Below the pieces are notes generated by a model. That model saw only the letters and a program-made list of their open reading frames with translations, ran no database searches and was not told where the DNA came from. Below are positions 21,880 through 30,842 of a stretch of 64,000 nt of DNA, one piece after another; positions within the stretch are counted from its first letter, which is position 1; the number at the start of each line of letters is the position of its first letter. Source of the DNA: Notospermus geniculatus (Eukaryota; Nemertea; Pilidiophora; Heteronemertea; Lineidae); assembly GCA_002633025.1 (NCBI GenBank), contig NMRB01000115.1, forward strand, positions 164,571 to 228,570, in the 5' to 3' direction. Both the position numbers and the translations under genes were made by a program.

Positions 21880-22080
21880 CCAGACGCTGTGAACTAGTGA
21901 TTGCTGTCCGGCGGACTATTTTGTCACGAAATTATAGTCCCGTGGACAACTACTCCTAGGGGTGAATGTCCGCCGGACTATATCCTCGGGGGATATGGTC
22001 CGCGGACCATTATTCCCAGGGACGTTTGTCCATCGGACTTCCTTTCCTAGATGTTATAGTCCGGCAGACTATTGACCCTG
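21880..22080. repeat. AGTCC/GGACT palindrome cluster 2
   Basis: Series such as GTCCGGCGGACTATTTTG, TTATAGTCCCGTGGACAAC, ATGTCCGCCGGACTATATCC and ATGGTCCGCGGACCATTATT. Each is a small palindrome and they are spaced about 30 bp apart. Confidence 0.65.
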
Positions 22081-22654
22081 ATCGTTCTTCTCACATGAAG
22101 ACAAATGATACTGCTGTAGTATCTGATGACGGACATTAATGTTCATGTGGCATATTGATTTCATATGTAATGAAATTTAGACATGATTTATCAACATGTG
22201 TACTGATGTATTTGAGTTGGATGGTGGCGATCTTTGGTACCGAGTAGTCAAAGTTCAAAAAGGCCCATCCATATAGATGTACCATTGAAAACATCAAAGA
22301 CAACGGAACATGTAGGCCTACTAGCGAAAAATGGGCAATGTTTCTGAAGCAGGGGTCAATGGATGTCGATTGAAACTGTACGTCGACGAGTAATTTGCAT
22401 CAACAAATCCAATAGCTGCATTTTCTTCAGATCTGTTTCTTTTTGTTTATTCATGGTCGGGTTAACACGGTCACTCACTTTTCCCTGCTTTCACCAGCAG
22501 GGGCTTTCAAATGGACAGCCATGTTGGAGGAAAACAATGCATTTGGTAGCCATGTTGGAAGAACAACAAGAGCAAACCATGGCAACCATTGTTGTCTTCT
22601 ATTGTTGTCCTCCAATGGCTGCCCATTGCAAAGCCTCTATCGGACACTCATCAC
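22081..22654. other. No gene seen
   Basis: Contains a short inverted pair around 22490-22620 (CAGCAGGGGCTTTCAAATGG..CAGCCATGTTGGAGG against CCTCCAATGGCTG), otherwise nothing recognised. Confidence 0.4.
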
Positions 22655-22830
22655 TGGGAACTGCCCCAGGTACCATAGTCAACCCCGGATAATTATTCCT
22701 GGTGCCAGGACTGTGATACCCAGTGATGATAGTCCGGCGGACTATGGTCCCTAGTGTTGGATGACCCCCGGACTATAATAACTGGGACTTATAGTCCGGG
22801 GACTATACCGTCATGGGACTATATCAGCTA
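22655..22830. repeat. AGTCC/GGACT palindrome cluster 3
   Basis: GATAGTCCGGCGGACTATGG, CCCCCGGACTATAATAACTG, TTATAGTCCGGGGACTATAC and GGGACTATATC follow each other. Same family as clusters 1 and 2. Confidence 0.65.
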
Positions 22831-23027
22831 CTACACCTGTTAAACACAGTTGGTATATGCCAAAACTTTATCGGGCGACGTCACAAATGTAATGTGTCTT
22901 TAAAAACCCTATCATTCAAATATTAACAGACTTCGAATCAGTTTGGAATCAAGAGCAGTATACACTATGACATGCTATGAAAAGGGGATTTTTCCCTATA
23001 ATTTACCAAAAGGGGGATTTTTTCCAC

Positions 23028-23270
23028 GTATAGTTCGTTCCAGATACCTAAGGCAAATGGTACTAGGTTGAACTCTGCAATGTTACACGACCCTGTTCAC
23101 TATTTTGACGAACTATTGCACAATACTTTAACAGGCGAGTCAAATGGCACAGAGATTAATGCATGTCACCTTGCCTATTGGCTGTGCTTGTGGTCAAGGT
23201 GTTAGTAATAGACTAACCACAACTGACAAGGTTAGCCAAGTGCGATTTGCCTTAGGTATCAGGAATGGAC
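23028..23270. repeat. Foldback
   Basis: TATAGTTCGTTCCAGATACCTAAGGCAAAT...GGTTGAAC at 23028-23075 mirrors GTTAGCC...ATTTGCCTTAGGTATCAGGAATGGACTATA at 23222-23270. It borders the right arm of the 19690-23045 pair. Confidence 0.65.
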
Positions 23271-23326
23271 TATACCATTGCGGCCTGTATTGTTCTCCTT
23301 TCTGGTATGTCAACCATAAATGACTA

Positions 23327-24106
23327 CAGTGGAACCTCTCTATTAAAGCACCACGGTATTGCCACTTTCTGTCGACAGCCGGCGCCACCGGTACCCGTTC
23401 TCCAATACTGTAGTTAAAGGGACCAGGAAAATTGTTTCTAGCTTCGGTTATTACAAAATGCTAGTTCCTTCATGATAAATTCCCACCATCAATTCACTTT
23501 TCCAATTAAGTGTTAATTACTCACACCCAGACAAATCGGTTATCTCCTGACCATGGAGCAGTCACTATTTGAGCAGTTGCTCAGCAGGTGTCTCCCATGC
23601 TCATTTGCCTACGTCACTGGGAATCTGGTCAAGGGACTAGTCTTGTAATTCTATTGTGTGGTCTGAGTGCTAAAATTAGTAACAGTACAGCGGACAGGTG
23701 ATTGCTCAGCTGGACACAATGAAAAAGTAACTATGAAGTGGAATGACAAATAACTTATAGCCATATCAACCGGTTTCTATTTTTACGAATGTCCAGTCCA
23801 ACACAACCCAGAGGTGGAGAATGTATGATTACACTACAATGCACGTAGTAGCATGCGTAGTTTACCAAGTCGTCAATAGAGGTCTCCCTTAACGCGGGTA
23901 GGTGTAACGCAGGATTGGGAAGCAATACTGTAGTCCTTTAAGGACACCTTTGGGACTGACAAATGCTGTCCTTAATTGAGCAGTGTCCTGATTATAGAGG
24001 TTGAAATGAATAGAAATGACCAGTTTGGCACTGAACATTGGTGTCCTGATTTATAGAGACTGAGGTATCCTCCTGGCAGAGGTGTCCGTTAAGGGAGGTT
24101 CCACTG
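23327..24106. mobile_element. Pogo/Tigger-like non-autonomous element
   Basis: TIRs CAGTGGAACCTCTCTATTAA (from 23327) and TTAAGGGAGGTTCCACTG (to 24106) flanked by TA on both sides (23325-23326, 24107-24108). CAGTGGAACCTC termini with TA duplication are typical of the pogo/Tigger group of Tc1/mariner elements. The 780-bp body has no transposase ORF. The segment 23875-23942 recurs at 47633-47704. Confidence 0.82.
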
Positions 24107-24349
24107 TATATTGATCTATGTAACAGAGAGTTATTCGCAAAAATGTTCGTCGTACTGTTGGAGGATCGGCGAAACTACCCTCTGCAAGCCCTAGACTGGT
24201 TCCCGTCTTTGCCGCTGCACTCCCGCGGCGCTACTGTCCGTTCCGCAACCGAAATTTGAAGTATCTGAGCGAATCTGTCAATCATTGGTGCTTTATGAAC
24301 GCACAAATTCCTCTTGTCATTACATCACGTCACTCTATGCATTAGGCTA
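24107..24349. other. No gene seen
   Basis: No feature recognised. Confidence 0.35.
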
Positions 24350-24415
24350 AAGCCTTGTTCACACCTGCGGCGCGGTGCGATGCGAACATTTTCGCGCATG
24401 ATCGCTCTCATTATA

Positions 24416-24545
24416 GAGTTTTCGCAAAGCCCTCGAAACGTCAAAGCGAACGTCTATCCTTTTGTTTGGTGCTCTCTTCGTGGCATCGAACAATGGGTTT
24501 GGCGTTCGCGTTGGCGTTTCGGGGGTTTTGCGAAAACTCCATATC
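24416..24545. repeat. MITE, 130 bp
   Basis: GAGTTTTCGCAAAGCCC / GAAACGTC..GCGAACG pairs with CGTTCGCGTTGGCGTTTC / GGGGTTTTGCGAAAACTC. Sits within the left terminal region of the preceding pair. Confidence 0.7.
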
Positions 24546-25260
24546 GTTCAGGCGGGGGGCTACCTGTAGCTGAGCTCATTCCCTAGTGGCAATCCAAGGA
24601 AATTTCCTTTGTGCGCTGATCAAACGTACAGTCATTCACATTCAGATTAAATCCGGTCTCTCTGATATACTCTTTTCGAAAACCGATTGCAACAATTTTT
24701 GGACTTCAATGGTCGGTCAGTCAAAGGTAGGCCCATTGATCAGGTTTGCAATTGACCACAGATGAACATGATGTCTTATCAGCGAGTCCGCGACACCCGT
24801 AAGCATTCCCCATTCAGTGTACGTGCCGACCCTAAATCTTTTGTGTCCACTGCGGGTATTGTTCAGCTCTGTCGCTGGTGCTTTGGTCTCATCAAATGTC
24901 CGAACAGAGTTTAGTCAAAGAGCGGGAATAGTGCAAATCTACATAACAAAGAAGTAACTGCTGAGCGATATGGGAATTTTCAACTTTTCCATACAAGTTT
25001 TCTCTTTTTGGACGCATTAAATTTCAAAAATTTCTTCTGGACGCAAAGGACCCGGAACGCCGCGCAGCGGCCAGATAGCGAAGCTGCTGACGTCACAGGC
25101 GGTCCGATTCTGAATTTCCCCTCATGTGAGAAATCCGGCTGCTGGCAAACAGCGTGCCAAAAACACACAATACGGCATTGTTAAGCGCTCAAACTTCGCA
25201 TGAAAGTTAAGGAGGACTGGAAATGATGTATCGATGGCGCAATTTGTAAATTTACATTTA
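24546..25260. other. No gene seen
   Basis: No recognisable coding sequence. Confidence 0.4.
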
Positions 25261-25987
25261 AAGTGGTCCTAAACCGCCAAGCAAAAGTTGGCACCCGATC
25301 ATTTTCACCGCCCACGAAAATGGAACTTCCGATTTCCGCTCCTGGCTTCTGAGCATGCGCAGTACGCTACCTTCACTGAGTTTGAGATGGTCGTGCAAAC
25401 GCAGCAGACAGGATGCCGAAGCGAGAAGTGAAAGAAGGAAAAGGACGGCCTAAAAAGGTAGCAAATGCCGACCAGCGGCTGTGGATTGTCCAGAGGCATT
25501 ATCGAAGTGGCTCATAATAAAGAAAGAACTCCGTTTTAAGACGATGAGGAGGTTGTTTGTATGTATGGCATCATTAACATATTGCCGGACTGCGGATCTC
25601 GCCGCCGTGCCGGTGAAACGGCAGTGAATTCTGGGGCTCCTTTCGAGAAAAGACCAACTTGCCTGGCATTCCGGCCGACATCGTCATCAATGGTGTCACT
25701 CGTGTCGGATTGAACACTCTTCATGCTCTTAGGCGTGAATGTATCCTCTAAAACTCCCCGGAATCGAGGAGAAATCTCGACTCGGTGAACTGGTGGCATC
25801 CATGTTGTTTTGACAATCAGCTGTCACAACGCTGTCAGTCATCAGATACTTGCCCAATCAGTGATCGCGTAGTAAATTCCTTAGTAATCACGTGACGTGA
25901 TGATTGACAGGCGCTCATTCATACTGGTGTAGCGCGGGAAAATGAAAACGAGGCTGTCTCGCTCGCCTCGGCGGTTCAGGACCACTT
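25261..25987. mobile_element. Repeat family X, copy 1 (TA-flanked element)
   Basis: 727-bp element starting AAGTGGTCCTAAACCGCC and ending GGCGGTTCAGGACCACTT, flanked by TA in both copies known here. Internal strings GAGCATGCGCAGTACGCTAC, CTGGGGCTCC and ATCACGTGACGTGATGATTG are shared with 58873-60091. This copy has the uninterrupted site TCGGATTGAACACTC at 25706-25720. No transposase ORF is evident. Confidence 0.82.
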
Positions 25988-26124
25988 TAATTTCAAACTT
26001 CTGATTTGATGACGTCACAATGAAGTCACAGATTTACCCAAAGCGCATCATAGCAACGCTACCGTGCGTGGCCGTTGAGGTGTAGCGCACGTCACTGCTG
26101 TTGCACGTCTTCGTGGCGTTGCAC

Positions 26125-26205
26125 GTCTGGTTGGTTCAGGGCGGAATGATCGTTGCTTCACAACCCAGCGCCCCGGTTCGAATCCCGTCCACTGCTTTTT
26201 TCCTT
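26125..26205 (+). repeat. tRNA-like SINE head
   Basis: Box A-like TGGTTCAGGGCGG (26132-26144) and a perfect box B GGTTCGAATCC (26175-26185) are followed by CTTTTTTCCTTTTTGG. The anticodon stem cannot form a seven-base loop with five pairs, so this is probably a SINE head. A CGTTGCACGTCT-type direct repeat lies just upstream. Confidence 0.5.
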
Positions 26206-26633
26206 TTTGGTTCACTAGAGTGACCATTATTTTCATCCTTGATTTTCTGTCACGGTTAATGTTCGCGGATTTTCTCAGCTGTGGTATAACCTTTTGAGCT
26301 GAAATTTGTAGGGTATGATTTTTGTATAATAAACCCGTGTCTGCGTGGTATTTGGCAAATATTGTGGCCTATTTATTTAGATATTAGCAATTTGAGAGCT
26401 TGGAAGCGGCTATTTTTGGCCGTTTCCGCTCTAATTTCTGAAGAAGATATTTCATTCCCTTGATATGTAAATATAACAATATACAATTGATAACAAAGCT
26501 TCTTTTCGTTGATCACGCCGAAATAACAAGTATTTGTCATCATTTGTGAGAAAAACTACCTTGAAGCACATGCGTACGAGGGTATGGCAGCTACGCCATT
26601 TTTTTTCGTTACCAAGGATTCGAAAGTTTAATA
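26206..26633. other. No gene seen
   Basis: A/T-rich, no ORF recognised. Confidence 0.4.
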
Positions 26634-26720
26634 TGACGTCACGAGAACTGTGACGTCATAGTGATGTCATAACGGTGACGTCACAGTCACGATAACTGTG
26701 ACGTCATAGGATGACGTCAC
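26634..26720. promoter_or_regulatory. Cluster of five TGACGTCA sites
   Basis: Five perfect TGACGTCA palindromes and one TGATGTCA lie within about 85 bp. TGACGTCA is the CREB/ATF consensus. No gene is visible beside it, and TGACGTCA is also frequent elsewhere in this window (26008, 58527, 60760, 60776), so it may simply be a repeat. Confidence 0.5.
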
Positions 26721-27132
26721 GCGAATGAGTCCGTGCAGATGATGTGCTGCGAGACAGACGATCTTTCCTGACTATTCACCACACTCATTGAACACACACT
26801 GACTTTCCCACAGCCGTTCATCAACCTCTAGTGAACCATGTCGCCGAAAGGCTTGTTGTCTTTTCTTCTTCTTTTATAGTCTTTTGTATTTTATTCTTTT
26901 TCTCTTCATTAAGTTATTTTTCGAGATGTTGCAATTGCCACCATATGCGAAAATAAATCATTCAATTAAGGCACAGGATAATCGAGAATTACGACAGGGG
27001 TACAGCAGTCAGTATTTTCACTCTGGGCCTGGGCCTAATCCTAATCCTGATGGCAAATGTATCAAGACTGCCATAGCAATAGCAGTAACTGGTTTTACCC
27101 ATATAAAAGCAATAATGACGTAGACTACTAAC
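26721..27132. other. No gene seen
   Basis: No recognisable ORF; T-rich segment at 26860-26930. Confidence 0.35.
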
Positions 27133-27182
27133 TGTTTCCCTGGCTTCAGGGACACCAACGTGTCAACTGAAGCCAGGGAAAC
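27133..27182. repeat. Short palindrome
   Basis: GTTTCCCTGGCTTCA..GACAC pairs with GTGTC..TGAAGCCAGGGAAAC around a CAAC loop. About 23 paired positions. Confidence 0.75.
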
Positions 27183-27786
27183 GGCCAAGTGGCCCCACCA
27201 CCAACAACACACCCAACACACAAACATAGCTCCTTGCCCAGTTCCTTCCACTGGATGTTATTGCCATATGTGCATCCTAGTGCAACACGATCGCCTTTTT
27301 TGGATAGTTGGTCGGGAATATGAAATATTTCAAAAATTGTAATCAAGCCTTTTTGGCGTTAAATAGTTTATACCAAGTAAATGGAAAGAACTTTCGTAAA
27401 AAACGGATCGTTAGGACCTGCAGGCATCAGGCCTGTATGTTACAGACTATGTGGGAAACTGATGTGCCGCATCCCAAGTCTGTAAAATTGTTTGAAAACT
27501 CAAATTTTGACAATTTGTTATAACTGAATCAACTCCATCGTAATTTGTCAAAATGAACAATTCTTTCGCAGAACGGGATCATAAAGGTTGTAGCTAAAAC
27601 ATTTTGTTGAAATCAATTAATTACTTTTTGTCATGAATATATTAGGACGCTTGTTTTCAAAGAGGGTCAATAAAGTCGGCATAGGTAGCCCCCCCCCCCT
27701 CCCGCCGCCGCCTTAAGCCTATAGCTGTTTTCACGTGCAGTGCGACGCGATGTGGTAGGAAGCGACGAGCGATTTCCACCGCCCCC
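27183..27786. other. No gene seen
   Basis: Contains a C-run (27691-27699) and the weak TIR-like start near 27713. No gene recognised. Confidence 0.35.
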
Positions 27787-28246
27787 GTTCATCCTCCCAC
27801 AGCAGGGCTTTGGTTTCGTTCCTCTTCATACGCTCCACACAAAGCCCTGCTGAAATTGGGCCTCCCAGGCAAGCATGAGGCGGTCAGAAAACCATTGCCC
27901 AATCAGAAATCAGCATTTTTAGGGTGTGAATACATTGTACTAAATAATTATGACTCAAAATAACAATCAAAAATAATAAGAATCTTTCCTATACATAGGA
28001 AGAACCTCTGTGATAAAATTCAGGTAATTTTGGAAAGATGTTAGTGATTTGTAAAGCACAACACTTTAAGGTCAAACGGGGTGAAACCACGAAACTCGTA
28101 ATTCTCCAAGTTATCCTGCCAATACAAGGAGTGCAACAGGAGTATGGAACAGCCACACCAGATTCACTGAATGTTCTATTTCAGCAGGGGTTTGTGTGAG
28201 CGGATGAAGAGGAGCGAGGTAAAAACCCTTGCTGTGGGAGGATGCC
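27787..28246. repeat. Foldback with about 65-bp arms
   Basis: CATCCTCCCACAGCAGGG, GTTCCTCTTCATACGCT and ACAAAGCCCTGCTGAAAT on the left mirror ATTTCAGCAGGGGTTTGTG, AGCGGATGAAGAGGAGC and CCTTGCTGTGGGAGGATG on the right. Confidence 0.75.
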
Positions 28247-28429
28247 CCCGATCGAAGGGACATCCCACGGGCATCATATTTCTGGCACAATTTGAATGAT
28301 GTCATTTTCGCTAAATAATGACCTCCGCACGCAACCGCGCCGCGCCATGTCAAAACTGACACCGCTTATTGGCGATTTTTTTTCAACTCATCGCAACGCG
28401 TCGCACCGCGCCGCCAGTGTGAACAAGGC

Positions 28430-28582
28430 TTGAGGCTACGGATAAACCGAACGCGAATTCGCGTGCGATAGGCCAACGCGCGCGATTTATGCTTTGAAAG
28501 CCTTTGTTATTTTCCGCCGCCCTGCACGCAAAGCCTTTGCCGCGCGAATATACACATCGCGTTCGGTGTATTCCTAGCCTTA
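28430..28582. repeat. Palindromic element, train member 1
   Basis: Ends GAGGCTACGGATAAACCGAA and TTCGGTGTATTCCTAGCCTT pair, continuing through CGCGAATTCGCG-like sequence. Its right end is the left end of the next element. Confidence 0.65.
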
Positions 28583-28726
28583 AGCTACGTTTACCTGACA
28601 CGCGGAATGCGGAATGCGGAACGCGGAAGCGGAAAATGCAATGCATTTTCGCATACAACATATCGTTCCGCCGGGGATTCCGCGTCCCTATACCGCATTC
28701 CGGATGTCTGGTAAATGCAGCTTTAG
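28582..28726. repeat. Palindromic element, train member 2
   Basis: AAGCTACGTTTACCTGACA-C-CGGAATGCGG mirrors CCGCATTCCGGATGTCTGG-TAAATGCAGCTT. Interior rich in GCGGAA words. Confidence 0.7.
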
Positions 28727-28869
28727 GCCTGCTTTCCATTGGGGCGTTTCCGTGCGCGAAAACGCTCGAAGGCATTGTATTTTTCCGTGCGGTGACCAAC
28801 GAAGCGGAAACAAACAATGCTGTCGACCGTTTCCGCGCACGGAAACGCGCCAATGGAAAGCAGGCCTAA
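28723..28869. repeat. Palindromic element, train member 3
   Basis: Ends TTAGGCCTGCTTTCCATTGG and CCAATGGAAAGCAGGCCTAA, exact over about 20 bp, then GCGTTTCCGTGCGCG against CGCGCACGGAAACGC. Shares its TTAG with the neighbour on the left. Confidence 0.85.
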
Positions 28870-29023
28870 GGCTGCGGTTCCACGAGACGTTTGCGGGCGC
28901 GGAATAGGAGGCGGGCGCGGGTGCGGGTGAAATAGCTAAAGGGAAATACGTTGGATCGATCTTTTCTCCCCGCGTCCGCCTCCTATTCCGCGCCCGCAAA
29001 CGTCTCGTGGAAAAGCAGCCTTA
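28867..29023. repeat. Palindromic element, train member 4
   Basis: TAAGGCTGCGGTTCCACGAG and CTCGTGGAAAAGCAGCCTTA, then ACGTTTGCGGGCGCGGAATA against TATTCCGCGCCCGCAAACGT. Overlaps both neighbours by about 3 bp. Confidence 0.85.
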
Positions 29024-29157
29024 GGCTAAGAATCCATTCACGCGATTTTCGAGCGGTGCGATGCCGCATCCTTTGTCCGTGACCAACGCCGCGGAAACAA
29101 ACAATGCTTTCGAGCGTCTGCCGCTCGAAAATCGCGTGAATGGAAAGCCAGCCTTAA
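29021..29157. repeat. Palindromic element, train member 5
   Basis: TTAGGCTAAGAATCCATTCACGCGATTTTCGAGCGG against CCGCTCGAAAATCGCGTG-AATGGAAAGCCAGCCTTA. Confidence 0.8.
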
Positions 29158-29320
29158 GGCCCGTTTCCACTATAGCGGATTCCGCGGCGGTTTCCGGCGA
29201 GCGGTGCGGTTTTCGATGGTTTAACAATACAGTGTCCTATTGATTATCCCAATGCCTGTGAAAACCGGTTCTCTCGCCGCAAGACGCGGCAGAATCCGCT
29301 ATAGTGGAAACAGGCCTTAA
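29154..29320. repeat. Palindromic element, train member 6
   Basis: TTAAGGCCCGTTTCCACTAT and ATAGTGGAAACAGGCCTTAA, followed by AGCGGATTCCGCGG against GCGGCAGAATCCGCT. Same tip as the element at 56758. Immediately to its right GAAACCATTCACGAGATTTT resembles one arm of member 5. Confidence 0.85.
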
Positions 29321-30215
29321 GAAACCATTCACGAGATTTTAGAGAGCCTACGTAACCTCTTATGGAATTGACGCCATTTACTAACTTGACCTACGATGAA
29401 TGGGACTTATTATTCCGTGAGCTTGGTCTTGGAACAACAAGGAAAGGTCGACTATAAAATAAGACTTGAACTGTTGACTGGAGTTTCGACTGAAACTTTC
29501 GAATAAATTCTTCATAATTACGACATGGAAGCTCCAATTGAAAATTTGAAAATTTATTCGTGTATAGAAACAGGAAAGCTTTAAAATGACGTTGGTTTCA
29601 CTTCAAAAAAATATGCGATTGAAAATCACACTTTTTTATAGAAATTTCGAACTTTTGTCAAAAATACAACTCACGCAAGTTCATGATATTTTTCGTCTCA
29701 AAATGTGTCTTGATGCCCTAAATAACTGCCGTGAAAAGCAAAGGTTGATCCACTGAAGATTTTGGGAAATATTTAAGTTCATTAGCTGTGCATTTACTTT
29801 TGATTAAGGGTGTACAAATGTACATGCATATTATACCTGACATTATTTTCGAAATCATATATGCGATATTGGAAATCGTGTCTTTGAGGCGTGTCGCAGA
29901 GATGAGTTTTAGCTTGGAGACATAGGCCTACTCGCACGGACGATGTCATGCCGTTTCCGTAGGCCTATGTGCTACCAGCTTGACTTCACCAACATTGTAG
30001 CGCGCTTCAAGACTCTACCATCGTACAAATGATTATAATAGGGAGGTGAAGGCGTTAAAATGACTATAAAGAGAGAAGCTGAAATTGACTCTTCGTAATT
30101 TCATCATCTCATTCACCGTGCCGAAGCCCGATCAACATTGGCAAATTTTTTATAAAAGTTTTTTATCGTTCCGACCAATTCAGGAGCACGGCTTTCTGTT
30201 TTCACTGCAAACCGT
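29321..30215. other. No gene seen; 3' flank of the GPCR fragment
   Basis: No recognisable ORF. The part next to 30215 resembles the downstream flank of the intact GPCR only weakly. Confidence 0.4.
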
Positions 30216-30842
30216 CTATTTGCATATTATGCACTTCATTAACATTCCGCGTAAAATTGTCCTGAACCTGCGCCCAGTGAGAACGTAGACATAAAAGTTG
30301 ATGAAGGAATTTGCACCTGACAATACGTACAGTGTTCCGATAACTGGGAATAGCGAGCCTAAACTGCGCTCACCGACGAGTAACACGATTATTGCAGTTC
30401 CCAAGTTCATCAAAAGTGATGGCAACTCTAATATGAAGAAACACATCACCAAGATGACAATCCGTTTCGTTATGTTGGTTCTTTGTTTATCGTGATCTTC
30501 GGTAGGCCTATCTCTTGAAGCCGTTAGACCACTGACATTTCTTCTCAAAACCCAAACCATTCTTGTCCCTGTGAATGTAAGACAAGCAAAGGGTATGAAA
30601 AACAAGATAATGTAAAAGAGAACGTTGACGTAGGCTATTTGAAAGTCAACATTCTTGTTTAAGAATTCGCTATTGATTGAGACAGGCCTAACTCGATTAG
30701 TGCAGACGTCAAATTCAAAGACCGTGTCGCAGTACCAAAATTTAGGAAAGTTATAACAGAGAGAGAAAACGATGATTCCAATACTGGCGATTCTACAGTT
30801 CCTAACTGTACATAAAGACTTGGCCTTCAGTGGAAAACACAC
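30216..30842 (-). pseudogene. GPCR paralogue, C-terminal two-thirds only
   Basis: About 208 codons aligning with residues 132-337 of the receptor at 13208-14221 (CFPLKAKSLCTVRN onward), including intracellular loop 2, helices 4-7, FFILELP and NSFINFYVY, and the GRRFR tail. It has scattered amino-acid differences and a three-residue insertion (RPTEDHDKQ for SEDRDKQ), with no internal stop. Helices 1-3 are gone: similarity to copy 1 stops exactly after GGAAAACACACA at about 30843, where gypsy pol sequence begins. Without a start and helices 1-3 it cannot make a receptor. Confidence 0.88.

Larger units (their letters stand above)
19690..23045. repeat. Widely spaced inverted arms
   Basis: GGAACAAAATCCCCCTTTTGG..GAAGTAGG-AAAAAATCCCC near 19709-19752 is inverted near 22985-23035 (CCAAAAGGGGGATTTTTTCC). 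About 40 bp match with few differences. The 3.3-kb interior holds the LINE at 20365-21465 and the AGTCC palindromes, so it may be one large foldback that gathered insertions. Confidence 0.5.
24350..28431. repeat. TIR-like pair 4.1 kb apart
   Basis: AAGCCTTGTTCACAC + CTGCGGCGCGGTGCGATGCG at 24350 is matched by the inverse at 28397-28431, exact over the first 15 bases. A third, weaker copy begins near 27713 (TTAAGCCTATAGCTGTTTTC). The ends may belong to separate members of one family instead of a single 4-kb element. Confidence 0.5.

Noticed and set aside
28383-28999. Overlapping 100-156 codon frames on both strands
   Set aside because: They fall within GC-rich palindromic elements, read alike on both strands and show no protein-like pattern.
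28430-29320. CRISPR-like array
   Set aside because: The units are unrelated palindromes of different sequence in a eukaryotic genome, without regular repeats and spacers.
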